From contig CM034613.1 in NCBI GenBank assembly GCA_020091685.1, positions 4,315,878 through 4,379,877 on the forward strand: DNA of 64,000 nt, in the 5' to 3' direction. A model generated the notes under the pieces. The model worked only from the letters and a program-made list of their open reading frames with translations. It had not been told where the DNA came from and did not search any database. This document shows positions 56,501-59,095 of this stretch, in pieces (positions within the stretch are counted from its first letter, which is position 1; each line of letters opens with the position of its first letter). This DNA comes from Lutjanus erythropterus (lineage: Eukaryota; Chordata; Actinopteri; Lutjaniformes; Lutjanidae). Both the position numbers and the translations under genes were made by a program.

Positions 56501-58058
56501 AGAGCTGGCAAAAGTAGAGGACAGATACTTGTGAAAAAATAGTCTCTGGGAAAAATCTGTACTGATCCAAGGTCTTTACTCAAGTAAAAGTGAAACAGCA
56601 CAGACTCTGAAATGTACTGAAAGTATAAAAGTGAAAAGTCATCCTCTGACAGACATTTCTGCCAGCTAGTTCTATGTAAAGCTAACTGAAGCTCACCTTC
56701 TCTCCACGGTTGTCTCTACCGCTGTCTCCTTCCTGTTGTTACACCTTCTTTGTCTTATGTCTTTTGCATTACTTTTGCCTTGTTACTTTTTTTAAATCTT
56801 GATTTTTCTTCCTTGTCTCACTATGTCCTTTTTGTCCTGTTACATCTTTTACATTGTTTCTGGTTTGTTGGGGTCTTTTTTCGTCTTGTCATGTCTTTTA
56901 TGTACTTGTGGTTGTGTTACATCTTTTGCGTCATTGTTGGCTTGTTACATTTTTTACGTCTGCTATGTTGTTTGTGTCTTGCTACATCTTTTTCATCTTG
57001 TTCCATCTTTTTTGTCTCACTAGATCTTTTATGTCTTGTGTTGTTATGTCTTTTATGTTTTGTCTTTTTTTTTTTTCTTGATACATCTCTTAAGTCGCCT
57101 CTTTGTCTTGTTAGATCTTCACACAGAAAATAAATCTCAAGTAAAGTACAGATACCTTAAAACTTTACTTAAGTACAGTAACTAAGTATTTGTACTTTAT
57201 GTTATTTTTATTCTTTAGAGGTCCCAAAAAATGCAGGAAATAAAGTCTCTGAAACTAAAATTTTGTTCCAAATCCTCCCTATTTTTCAGGTCTCAAGGTT
57301 GCCAAGTATGCTTTCAAGTCATCTCCTCTTGCCTCAAATCATGAATACCTAGTTAAAGTCAAGTTGAGTCTTTTATCAGTGTTAGCTACTTAGGTACAGC
57401 TAATGTCTGCACAGCTGATACATTGCACGTGTGCATGATACAACACACAACACACAGTCCTCTGATTGACTGTTGGCACTATACTAATTAATGTACTAGC
57501 AACCATGAATGTCAGCAATGCCATTTTTATTCCCCAAAAAATCTGCTCTGTAAATGTCTTCTGAAGAAGAAAATACACTCAGCATGTTCATCAGGCCTCA
57601 AGAAAATACACATTTCATTTTGGTGACAACAGTGAATGTAAACATAGCTTTGTTTTTTCACCCAAAATGTCCCATCGTACCACAAAAGGCAAAATAACAT
57701 TCATTTGTTTTCCTGCAAAACCTCGATGATGTAGTGATTAGTGCTGCTCTCACTGGTTTCTCGTGGTTGGTTTGTTTGGTTTGAAATTGGTCACTTATGA
57801 AAATTTGTGTGAACAACTTAACCAAATTTGAACTCTATGAGAAAGTTCCACATATTTACTTTCCTGCTGTGAGCAAATCAACAGATCTTGGCAAGTCCAT
57901 TAAGATTAATACATTTCTGTCTGAAACTTCACTGTCCTGGTGTGACCGGTCTCATGATAAATTATTTAACGAGTAGATGAAACATCACTCTACCTCCACT
58001 CGTATCTTGCATTTCCATGTGCACTAGATCGGGGTCCACATCCACACCAGATACTGAC
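4176..58058 (-). CDS. sorcs2: SORCS2, partial gene span (nine internal exons and their introns)
   Basis: The coding exons in this span encode a continuous stretch of the VPS10 domain of sortilin-related receptor SorCS2, a type I membrane protein of the neuronal secretory and endocytic pathway. Exons joined in transcript order are 65, 119, 90, 180, 147, 103, 77, 92 and 108 nt, and every junction keeps the reading frame. SorCS2-like stretches include SGVDVDPDLVHME, QDDYIFVK, HYVSYRRNEFV, LHLHLRWADNPYVSG, HHILYLDHGGVIVAIKDTS and FVDGLLSEPGDETLVMT, which I recall as nearly identical in mammalian SORCS2. SORCS1 and SORCS3 differ at several of them, for example LDWGGALVAMKHT in place of LDHGGVIVAIKDT. 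Two Asp-box motifs (TSDCGKTW, SIDEGRTW) and a degenerate one (TYNKGRDW) fit propeller blades. Both ends of the gene are missing from the window, and no disruption is seen. Confidence 0.95.
4640..5165 (+). repeat. dispersed teleost repeat, longer copy (copy 2)
   Basis: This copy begins near GGTCCAGATTTGACAAG and runs through TTTGACTGGTTGCAGGTCTA, GGCGGTGCTGATCAAATATG, CCCAGATGTTCTCAGAAACA and GATTTGCTGTAGATCTATTG. Two internal segments both carry (G/T)GGTTGCAGGTCTATC(C)AATTGCAT or GCTGTAGATCTATTGAATTGCAT, so the element has an internal duplication. No coding capacity is seen and the class is unknown. Confidence 0.5.
5583..5860 (+). repeat. two-unit local tandem duplication, about 140 bp
   Basis: ACCTATACCTGCAAAAGGCT...AACAAATCAATAGCAGAGTAA.CCTAAC in the first unit (5583-5695) is repeated as ACCTGTACCTGCAAAACATT...GAACAAATCAATAGCAGAGT in the second (5723-5855). 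Both units then run through a CCTAAC patch into AACCGCCAAGTAG or AACCACTAAGTAG. The units differ at many positions, so the duplication is old. Confidence 0.6.
7064..7630 (+). mobile_element. AAGTC-type hAT-like non-autonomous element (copy 1)
   Basis: It starts with CAGAGCTGTGGAGTCGAGTC and ends in GTGCAAAGACTTGA followed by an AACAATGAT word. This matches the outline of the better preserved copy at 21665-22336. The ends are rich in ACTTG/CAAGT words, which makes them imperfect inverted repeats. The CAGAG(G)TG start resembles hAT termini. It is non-coding and diverged. Confidence 0.6.
8100..8440. promoter_or_regulatory. candidate conserved non-coding block (unverified)
   Basis: This stretch is free of the repeats that fill the flanks and is dense in TAAT/ATTA homeodomain-type words (CCAATTATATCTAATTTCC, GGAATTATTAGAAATGG, ATAATTAACTGATATGAATG). 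Such blocks in introns of neuronal genes are often enhancers. That is inference, as conservation cannot be seen from a single sequence. Confidence 0.25.
9380..9644 (+). repeat. repeat ending in a splice-donor-like site (copy A)
   Basis: The segment shares AACATCTTTTCCATTGA, TTGTTTGTTTGAGACG(T/A)GTC, GGTGCGGACACAAACA and CTTGTGAATCCAGCTGCCTC with 22524-22821, in the same order and orientation. Both copies stop at CACAAGGTAA(C/G)T. No coding frame persists between the copies, and the family is unknown. Confidence 0.65.
9749..10690. mobile_element. fold-back DNA element with inverted ends (copy 1)
   Basis: The left end reads GAGGTGAGACAATGCTTCAATTTTC and the right end is its imperfect inverse, GGAAATTGAAGCATTACCTC. 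The left half is made of ATTTACC/AATTACC-rich subrepeats and the right half of GGTAATT-rich subrepeats, so the whole 0.94 kb could fold back on itself. It is related to 37410-37860. There is no transposase, so it is non-autonomous, and the superfamily is uncertain. Confidence 0.7.
12120..12186 (+). mobile_element. LINE-like 3' tail, tiny relic
   Basis: ACATTACAAATAAACATATATA followed by TTGATTGATTGACTG has the shape of the 3' ends of L2-like fish LINEs, which end in a short (TTGA)n-type repeat. Only the last several dozen bases are recognisable. Confidence 0.35.
12384..12475 (-). CDS. sorcs2: SORCS2 internal exon 8 of 9 in window (VPS10 propeller)
   Basis: This 92-nt exon encodes VFEEEHHILYLDHGGV followed by IVAIKDTSIPLKIL and the first two bases (AA) of a lysine codon. 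The donor is TCAA|GTAAGA. The acceptor is TTTTTCAAG, ending in AAG rather than the usual CAG; no CAG or TAG acceptor in the right frame is closer. LDHGGVIVAIKDTS separates SORCS2 from SORCS1/3 (LDWGGALVAMKHT). The next exon opens with G, completing lysine, then FSIDEG. Confidence 0.95.
12476..12780 (-). other. SORCS2 short intron, 305 bp
   Basis: This small intron separates the TSDCGKTW exon from the VFEEEHH exon. On the transcript strand it begins with GTACATCACG and carries a long pyrimidine-rich stretch (rc of the GAAGAAGAAGGAGAAG at about 12738-12760) close to its 5' end. It ends in TTTTTCAAG. No mobile element is seen in it. Confidence 0.85.
12781..12857 (-). CDS. sorcs2: SORCS2 internal exon 7 of 9 in window (Asp-box blade)
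   Basis: This 77-nt exon completes the split glycine and encodes GNLGSKLVEYKEEMYITSD followed by CGKTWRQ. The acceptor is TCCTTCAG and the donor CAG|GTACAT, a weaker donor than the others here. TSDCGKTW is a clear Asp box ((S/T)-x-D-x-G-x-x-W), the beta-hairpin turn typical of sortilin propeller blades. The intron after it is only 305 bp, far shorter than the other introns in this window. Confidence 0.95.
13252..13660. repeat. minisatellite, ATTATGAGATAAAAAGTC type
   Basis: About twenty degenerate copies of an 18-21 bp unit (consensus near ATTATGAGATAAAAAGTCAA) run from 13252 to about 13605. At about 13612-13665 the word order reverses (TTTATCTCATACTTTTGACT, AATCTCATGATCATGACTTT), so the last units are inverted and could pair with the array. 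A long open frame on the minus strand here is only the repeat read in phase. Confidence 0.75.
14261..14326. repeat. (CA)33 microsatellite
   Basis: This is an uninterrupted CA dinucleotide tract of 66 bp in the 4.3-kb intron. Such long pure tracts are usually polymorphic. The several open frames across it are artefacts of the repeat. Confidence 0.98.
14617..14990 (+). mobile_element. LINE 3' end, non-coding tail
   Basis: The segment contains AACCTGTGGACCTCAGG, CTTTTAAAAACCCATTTTTATAGAC and GTTAATAAAAGTGCTATACAAA followed by an AATAATAATTATCATTATC end. This is the layout of a fish LINE 3' untranslated tail ending in a polyadenylation-like stretch and a short repeat. The clade (L2/CR1-like) is uncertain. 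Confidence 0.45.
15008..15360 (-). mobile_element. AAGTC-type element fragment, inverted (copy 2)
   Basis: The words TTTTGCAAATGACAAGAAAGTC, CCAAGTCAAGTCAGGC and GTCAAGTCTCAAGTCTTAA are the reverse of the end of the copy at 21665-22336. A shared inner block (GTGCAACTTCAAATGTCAAAC) confirms kinship. The far end is not clear. Confidence 0.5.
16798..16960 (-). mobile_element. LINE-like 3' end on the minus strand
   Basis: CAAGTCAATTTTATTTGTATAG...CTCAAGGCACTT...AGAGCAGGTCCAGGCTGTAC is, read from the minus strand, a widespread fish repeat ending in ATAAAATTGACTTG. AACAATTCCCACCAAGAGCAAGCACT and the GGAAAAACTTCCATTTAA-like end are further hallmarks. The family name is uncertain. Confidence 0.5.
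17173..17275 (-). CDS. sorcs2: SORCS2 internal exon 6 of 9 in window (VPS10 propeller)
   Basis: This 103-nt exon encodes PDCHLHLHLRWADNPYVSG, then TVHTKDSAPGLIMGA, plus one base of a split glycine codon. The acceptor is TGTCTTGCAG and the donor GCTG|GTGAGT. C.LHL.L...NPY.SG.(V/I).(T/S)K(D/E)(T/S)APGL is conserved through the SorCS family, and HLHLHLRWADNPYVSGTVHTKD matches SORCS2 rather than SORCS1/3. The exon is one of the most conserved parts of the propeller. Confidence 0.96.
17960..18070 (-). mobile_element. second fragment of the same LINE-like repeat
   Basis: CTCAGGGCACTTTTAGTATAGAGCAGGTC and CAACAATTCCCACGATGAACGAGCACTT match the 16.8-kb copy in order and orientation. It is truncated at both ends. 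Confidence 0.45.
19206..19720. mobile_element. DNA-element remnant with three internal units
   Basis: A unit of about 170-180 bp occurs three times. Each has an AACCATGGTT(C/T)AG-type word followed by GATCTGGACTGAGA(C) or its variant, TTTGGTC and GGACC. The second and third copies start at TTTTCACA(C/T)TAGA. Fish DNA elements with TTTTCACAC edges and GGTCC/GGACC words are common, but no flanking duplication or transposase is seen, so the class is open. Confidence 0.55.
20892..21345 (+). mobile_element. hAT-like composite element with CTTGTTACATCTTTT core (copy 1)
   Basis: The left part starts CAGAGTTCGCACATTCAAGT and runs through AAGTAGAAGTACTGATTCAA and TTTACTCAAGTAAAATTTAA. It then passes into an array of degenerate units of about 25 bp built on CTTGTTACATCTTTTA(T/C)GTCATTTT. 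The same left part and core occur at 49965 and 56500. CAGAG(G)TG.CAAAAGTA starts in those copies resemble hAT ends. The right end is lost just before the exon at 21365. Confidence 0.6.
21365..21511 (-). CDS. sorcs2: SORCS2 internal exon 5 of 9 in window (VPS10 propeller)
   Basis: This 49-codon exon encodes VRGIKGVFLANQKIDGKV, then TTLITYNKGRDWDPLAPP and ATDMNGKPITCKA. The acceptor is TCTCTCAG and the donor AGCG|GTAAGC. G(I/V)KG(V/I)FLAN.K.D...T.ITYNKGRDW is a core SorCS signature. TYNKGRDW is a degenerate Asp box. The cysteine in ITCKA pairs by family analogy with the one opening the next exon (PDCHL). A CTTGTTACATCTTTT minisatellite lies within 20-30 bp of its 3' splice-donor side. Confidence 0.95.
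21665..22336 (+). mobile_element. AAGTC-type hAT-like element, best preserved copy (copy 3)
   Basis: It begins with AGAGGTGTGGTCTCGAGTCA and ends CAAAGACTTGAGACTTAC..GACTTGC...GGTCCCACAC. The two ends are loose inverted repeats built from ACTTGA/TCAAGT words and a GTGG/CCAC core. The element is about 670 bp and non-coding. It would need a transposase supplied in trans. The hAT assignment rests on the AGAGGTG terminus and on a related copy that ends CACCTCTAG at 43408. Confidence 0.65.
22524..22821 (+). repeat. repeat ending in a splice-donor-like site (copy B)
   Basis: This is the longer and slightly better kept partner of 9380-9644. It ends GTGAATCCAGCTGCCTCACAAG|GTAAGT, a near-consensus splice donor on the plus strand, antisense to SORCS2. 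A 117-codon open frame on the other strand has no recognisable motif and is not kept in copy A. Confidence 0.65.
26200..26945. repeat. block of old internal duplications, TAGCTA-rich
   Basis: GATGTTTCAAAATGTATGCCAA near 26203 recurs as GGTGTTTCAAAATGTATGCC near 26697, each followed by a GAATAA(A)TTGGTGA(C/A)TTAG word. CTCAGTGGTC..., CAACTAACTAGCAATAGTGG and AAAGATATCTCTCCAGAAGC near 26570-26670 recur as CTCAGTGGTCC, GAACTAACTAGCAACAGCAG and AAAGATATCTATCAGAAACT near 26810-26935. The copies are clearly diverged. Confidence 0.6.
27631..27810 (-). CDS. sorcs2: SORCS2 internal exon 4 of 9 in window (VPS10 propeller)
   Basis: This is the largest exon here, exactly 60 codons with both ends on codon boundaries. 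It begins DVQIVSTDENQVFLALQEWY, continues with DTYNLYQSDPQGVYYSIVLE and ends VLIDILE. The acceptor is TCTCTCCAG and the donor GGAG|GTGAGA. STDE.QVF.A.QEW...DTYNLY is a hallmark of SorCS propellers, while the EENVLIDILE ending is SorCS2-like (SORCS1/3 have NIIIELYE). It is preceded by a 14.4-kb intron, the longest complete one in the window. Confidence 0.96.
28240..28520. promoter_or_regulatory. candidate conserved non-coding block with octamer (unverified)
   Basis: It is a repeat-free stretch with a perfect POU octamer (ATGCAAAT, near 28279) and several GATTA/TAATCA words such as CTAATCATTGACAC. Enhancer function is inference only. Confidence 0.25.
28910..29470. repeat. dispersed teleost repeat, class unknown
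   Basis: It contains GTTTGGGTTAAAATAACTAC, GGTTTAGGCACAAAAACTAC, AGGTTTAGGAAAAAATCG and a CTCAAACCCCTCGGTGAAAGTCC segment. I recognise this order from an abundant fish intergenic repeat but cannot name it. The 84-codon minus-strand frame at 29175-29429 is inside it and is not a gene. Confidence 0.4.
31854..32956. mobile_element. fold-back DNA element with GGTTCT/AGAACC subrepeats
   Basis: The ends form an inverted repeat: ACACTCTAAGGAATAA on the left and the complement of ACACTCTTAGAAATAA on the right, matching at 14 of 16 bases. Between them lie roughly 18 diverged subrepeats of about 60 bp with the pattern GGGTTCT...AGAACCCC(C)TGGGTGGGTTCTAGATAAAACCCTTGGAATATA. GGTTCT and AGAACC alternate, so the array is self-complementary throughout. 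It is non-autonomous and has no coding capacity. The superfamily is uncertain, and no target duplication is obvious. Confidence 0.75.
34170..34600. repeat. GCTAGC-rich dispersed repeat (copy 1)
   Basis: GGAGGACCTGTAAAAATG..., TTAGTTGAACACTAGCTAATTAGG and several GCTGGCTGGTTACATC and GCTAGCTAACTAGCTAG words occur here. A related segment at 45720-46020 has GGGGGACCTGCAAAATGTTAG, AAAACACTAGCTATCTAGC and GCTAGCTAATC in the same orientation. The class is unknown. Confidence 0.45.
35345..35665. repeat. dispersed teleost repeat, class unknown
   Basis: GAGATATTTCAACAGCTGTTGGATGAGTTG, CCTAATGACTTTGGCGATCC, CCCTGACTTTT and GCACCACCATGAGATTTTT in this order belong to a very abundant percomorph repeat, followed by its GCTAAATAGCAACATGCGAATAGC end. 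I cannot name it. Confidence 0.5.
36405..36870. promoter_or_regulatory. candidate conserved non-coding block (unverified)
   Basis: It is a stretch of about 450 bp with no repeat words, containing CCATTAATCATTTAAATCC, CAGCTGTGAC and balanced base composition, set among repeat-rich intron. Constraint is suggested by the absence of insertions only. Confidence 0.25.
37410..37860. mobile_element. fold-back DNA element with inverted ends (copy 2)
   Basis: The left end GGAACACTTAAATTTCCAGG...CATAATTTCATGGTAAATAGGTGGTAATTA is mirrored by TAATTACCACCTATTTCCGATGAAATTATGGCACCTGGAAATTGAAGTGTTACC on the right, an inverted repeat of about 50 bp with a few mismatches. Internal GGGTAATTT units repeat. It is clearly the same family as 9749-10690 and about half its length. 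Confidence 0.75.
38799..38825. repeat. GT-rich microsatellite, interrupted
   Basis: A short GTGTGTGTGTGTGTG tract is interrupted by an ATG. Similar short GT and CA tracts lie at 39195-39215 and 39288-39330. Confidence 0.8.
39480..40340. repeat. GTGGGGACA minisatellite with TTAGGG-type words
   Basis: Three to four diverged units repeat TTGTGGGGACAAAA, AATGTAAATCATTAAATTTTAG, GTGAGGACT(T)GGGTTA, AAGTAGTTGTTA, TAGGGTTAGAGTAAGTCTAC, AGGAAATGA.TGTAAGTCA and TGTCCTCTGAAGTGATGGAA. Each ends in a GTGTGTG(TG)n tract and a TTACTCATAT word. Vertebrate telomere-like words (TTAGGG) occur singly or in twos, not as a long tract. This array type is abundant in fish genomes. Confidence 0.7.
40815..41550 (-). 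mobile_element. AAGTC-type hAT-like element, inverted (copy 4)
   Basis: It opens with GGCACCAAGTCATTGTTTTGCAAG and TCTCAAGTCTTTGCATTC, the exact reverse layout of the right end at 22336, and closes with AAAGTCCAAGTCGAGTTGCAA. The inner block GTGCAACTTCAAATGTTGAT is shared with copies 2 and 3. It is diverged and non-coding. Confidence 0.6.
42228..42317 (-). CDS. sorcs2: SORCS2 internal exon 3 of 9 in window (VPS10 propeller)
   Basis: This exon of exactly 30 codons encodes VTTGNRTKHYVSYRR followed by NEFVQMRFPKYALPK. The acceptor is TTCACAG and the donor CAAAG|GTAAGG. The YVSYRR....(I/M).(L/F)PKY.LPK pattern is shared by all SorCS receptors and corresponds to a propeller strand pair. The NRT sequon could carry an N-glycan. 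Both ends fall on codon boundaries, so skipping it would keep the frame. The intron on its 5' side carries an interrupted AAGTC-type repeat only a few hundred bases away. Confidence 0.95.
42405..43408 (-). mobile_element. AAGTC-type hAT-like element, interrupted (copy 5)
   Basis: The left part (about 42405-42560) has AAGTCACAAGCAAGTTTCAAG and CAAGTCAAGTCATTG. The right part (43270-43408) has GTCAAGTCTCCTGAATACC, ATCATGTGACTCGAGTCC and a CACCTCTAG terminus. The terminus is the complement of the AGAGGTG start of copy 3, so this copy is inverted. It was interrupted later by the element at 42962-43228. Confidence 0.6.
42962..43228. mobile_element. hAT-type short element with perfect 8-bp target duplication
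   Basis: The 267-bp element starts TAGGGCTGTAACTAATGATTA and ends TTAATCATTGCAGCTCTA, an inverted repeat with few mismatches. It is flanked on both sides by CTTCTCAG (42954-42961 and 43229-43236). An 8-bp duplication is the hallmark of hAT transposition. The inside carries the ATTAATCGATTATC and CACATTTGAGA words of a very common fish element. It has no transposase and was mobilised in trans. Confidence 0.85.
44524..44561. repeat. (GT)19 microsatellite
   Basis: This is an uninterrupted GT tract of 38 bp followed by GGGAGATG. The minus-strand open frame across it is an artefact. Confidence 0.95.
44885..45445 (+). mobile_element. CTTGTTACATCTTTT composite element (copy 2)
   Basis: About 400 bp of degenerate units (CTTGTTATGTCTTTT, CTTGTTGCATCTCTC, GTCTTGTTACACTTTT) read on the plus strand. 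An (AAT)6 tract and an A+T-rich flank with AAAACTAAAGTAACAAGCC and GTAAAAGTAAAAAGTCATG follow, which resemble the AAAGTA-rich outer parts of the other copies. Termini were not resolved. Confidence 0.5.
45720..46020. repeat. GCTAGC-rich dispersed repeat (copy 2)
   Basis: This is the partner of 34170-34600. It shares the GG(A/G)GGACCTG(T/C)AAAA word, the ACACTAGCTA word and a run of GCTAGCTAATC, in the same orientation and spacing. It contains no open frame. Confidence 0.45.
49007..49125 (-). CDS. sorcs2: SORCS2 internal exon 2 of 9 in window (VPS10 propeller)
   Basis: This 119-nt exon encodes GYLYVTCLIQNCSDK, then MVTAQFLGKIDHNSLLVQDD and YIFVK. The acceptor is CTCTGCAG|GT and the donor is CAAG|GTAAGC. 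The CxxxxC pair in TCLIQNC matches a cysteine pair conserved across SorCS proteins (TCRIQEC in SORCS1/3) and probably forms a disulfide inside one blade. NCS is an N-glycosylation sequon in this luminal protein. The exon starts in the middle of a glycine codon and ends on a codon boundary. Confidence 0.95.
49965..50310 (+). mobile_element. hAT-like composite element with CTTGTTACATCTTTT core (copy 3)
   Basis: It starts with the hAT-like terminus CAGAGGTGGCAAAAGTACAT, has a short AGTACAAATACTTGACT segment and passes into about ten degenerate CTTGTTACATCTTTTA units. The right end is not seen. Short internal frames are low-complexity. Confidence 0.6.
52085..52735. repeat. minisatellite, TAGCAAATTTAGCTTACTCTTGT type
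   Basis: About twenty units of 30-36 bp alternate between two flavours, TTGTAGCCTATGTTTTAGCAAATTTAGC and CTATTGTATATTTCAGCAAATCTAGC, each followed by TTACT or TCACT. The two-flavour order suggests a higher-order unit of about 65 bp. Units differ by several bases, so the array is not recent. I do not recognise it from other fish. Confidence 0.75.
52867..52983. repeat. near-perfect inverted repeat, 52-bp arms, 13-bp loop
   Basis: The left arm (52867-52918) begins GGGCAATATGGCAGCCACC and ends TACGGTCCTACC. The right arm (52932-52983) is its complement, with 50 of 52 bases pairing. The loop is TAAAGATGCCAAT. The arms are G+C-rich in an A+T-rich setting. It may be a very small fold-back DNA element (MITE) or an inverted duplication. 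No target duplication is evident. Any transcript across it, including SORCS2 pre-mRNA, would form a stable hairpin. Confidence 0.9.
53100..53235. promoter_or_regulatory. candidate conserved non-coding block (unverified)
   Basis: It is a repeat-free block with GGCTAATTTATTGAAAAGCC, ACATTTAATCAAAGCAGC and AAAAAACCATTAGATTGGGC, words typical of homeodomain and TCF/LEF-like sites. It lies between two repeat blocks. The function is inferred. Confidence 0.25.
53544..55128. mobile_element. CACTGTAAAA element with internal duplications
   Basis: The left edge ACACTGTAAAAGAAAACTGT is complementary in its first bases to the TTTTTACAGTGT edges at about 54888-54898 and 55118-55128. Inside, a unit of about 230 bp recurs three times: TTTGT(C)AG..., TCAACTTAATATCTTAA, ACTGAAT.A(G)TATCAAGTTT, AAATT(A/C)..TCAACTT and a T-run with ACAG. 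A TTTACACATGTATGTCCCTGT segment at 54549 recurs at 55136 just past the edge. It is non-autonomous and its class is uncertain. Confidence 0.55.
55330..55580. promoter_or_regulatory. CpG-rich patch in the intron
   Basis: About twenty CpG dinucleotides fall in 250 bp (CCGCCGG, GGGCGC, GGCACGGCCCGGGCACGG, CCCCGCCTCTGCGGAG, GTGCCGCCG), far above the surrounding A+T-rich intron. Two plus-strand open frames of 212 and 204 codons cross it but show only low-complexity, unrecognisable protein. It could be an intragenic CpG island, an alternative promoter or a conserved element. That is inference. Confidence 0.35.
56461..57390 (-). mobile_element. AAGTC-type element split by a nested insertion (copy 6)
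   Basis: The left part (56461-56499) reads GGTAGGACAAAGTCACAACC and CAAGTCTCAAGTC. The right part (about 57285-57390) reads GGTCTCAAGGTTGCCAAGTA, CAAGTCATCTCC and TTAAAGTCAAGTTGAGTC. Between them sits a CTTGTTACATCTTTT composite. The outer copy is a fragment. Confidence 0.5.
56500..57225 (+). mobile_element. hAT-like composite element with CTTGTTACATCTTTT core (copy 4, nested)
   Basis: It opens with CAGAGCTGGCAAAAGTAGAG, then TTTACTCAAGTAAAAGTGAA, a core of about fifteen degenerate CTTGTTACATCTTTT units (56735-57120), and closes with CTTAAGTACAGTAACTAAGTATTTGTACTTT. That right part is an imperfect inverse of the AAAGTACAAATACTT-type left ends, so both ends of this family are visible here. 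It lies inside an AAGTC fragment. Confidence 0.6.
57994..58058 (-). CDS. sorcs2: SORCS2 internal exon 1 of 9 in window (VPS10 propeller)
   Basis: This 65-nt exon encodes SVSGVDVDPDLVHMEMQDTSG, preceded by the last base of a split codon and followed by the first base of a glycine codon. The acceptor is a pyrimidine-rich tract ending TTCCAG and the donor is GGAG|GTAGAG. SorC family members have a matching SGVD.D.DLVH.E segment at this point of the propeller. The split glycine (G|GT) is completed by the exon at 49007-49125, about 8.9 kb downstream in the transcript. The exon is too short to be found as an open frame and was identified by its protein sequence and splice sites. The preceding exon is not in the remaining 5.9 kb of the window. 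Confidence 0.9.
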
Positions 58059-58324
58059 CTGGAACACAGAAGACAATTACATTCATTAACATTTCAGACC
58101 AGGAACAATGCAAGTACGTAACCATACAGATGGTCAAAACTACAAAATTATGAATGTTGATGTCATAGGTCATATTTTTCTCTCCAGAATTATTTTCACA
58201 TTGGGCGATGAACCATGTTCGGTGCCCAAGCAGGAAACAATGTGCTTTTGATGTCAAAAAGCAAAAATTAAAGGAGGTTGCAGCTAATGGACTTGGTAGT
58301 AGTGACTTTTAAATGAGAGACCGC

Positions 58325-59095
58325 AGTTGTCATCCTGAACTTTAATTAAGAGTAACCACAATCTTTACCTAACCTAACATTCACCATGCTTTCAGTTACC
58401 TAACCCTACCCATACCTTAGCCACAGTGTGTTTGTCATGACCACAGTGTTTCCCTAATTACTGTGTCAGCTGTAAATGTGGACGTTGTGCCAGGCCGTTG
58501 AGGGAGCTGAGCTTGATGGCAAAGCTTCTGTTTTACCAGTCAGGGTTCCAACCCTCACCTATGGTCATGAGCTTTGGGTAGTGACCAAAAGAACGGCACA
58601 ACGGATCAGATACAATCGGCTGAATTGAGATTCTCTCATGGGATGTCTTGGCTCAGCTGTAAAAACAGGGCGAAAAGCTTGGATACGAGACAATCTGAGA
58701 TCTCACCACCTACCAATTGGTTACAAATATCTATATGCGACGTAGCTGCCCGAAAAAGACAAAACCTACTCCTTCCATTTTTTCGACGACACACTGGGAT
58801 GGGTGTTTTTATAAACTCTCTAATTCTTTCACCCAGGTTTAGCAGTAAAAGCTGGGAGATTTTCCTCAGTCTCTATTGAGCAAACAGACTTAAGAGCTCG
58901 GAGTAGAACTGCTACTCTTTCGTGTCAAAAGGAACCAGTTGAGGTGGTGTGGACATCCTGGGTTAGATCCAGAACTCACTGCAGTCATTATACATCTCAA
59001 AAGCCCTGGAAACAACTTGGGGTCCCCCAGGAGTTCCTGGAAAGCATTGATGGGGAGAGGGACGTCTGGAATACTGTCACAGACCATTAATCAAC
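58325..59095 (+). mobile_element. Rex3-type LINE segment with foreign insert (first of a pair)
   Basis: A leader (AACCACAATCTTTACCTAACC, CACAGTGTGTTTGTCATGACCACAGT) precedes LINE sequence from about 58490. That sequence holds GGGTTCCAACCCTCACCTATGGTCATGAGCTTTGGGTAGTGACC and, after 58890, AGCTCGGAGTAGAACTGCTACTC, CCAGTTGAGGTGGTGTGG and GGGGAGAGGGACGTCTGGAA. Roughly 58714-58890 is an unrelated stretch (TCACCCAGGTTTAGCAGTAAAAGC) and looks inserted. The LINE part is the C-terminal end of the reverse-transcriptase protein, long dead. Confidence 0.6.

Larger units (their letters stand above)
49126..57993 (-). other. SORCS2 intron, 8.9 kb
   Basis: Contents are a CTTGTTACATCTTTT composite (49965-50310), plain sequence (50320-52080), a 0.65-kb minisatellite (52085-52735), a near-perfect inverted repeat (52867-52983), a low-repeat homeodomain-site-like block (53100-53235), a CACTGTAAAA element with internal duplications (53544-55128), a CpG-rich patch (55330-55580), a C-rich stretch (56150-56200) and an AAGTC fragment with a composite element inside it (56461-57390). 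Positions 57400-57990 are plain. Confidence 0.6.

Noticed and set aside
57720-57780. tRNA-derived SINE head (GTAGTGATTAGTGCTGCTCTCAC)
   Set aside because: Only about 25 bp resemble the A-box region of such repeats. No B box or tail follows.
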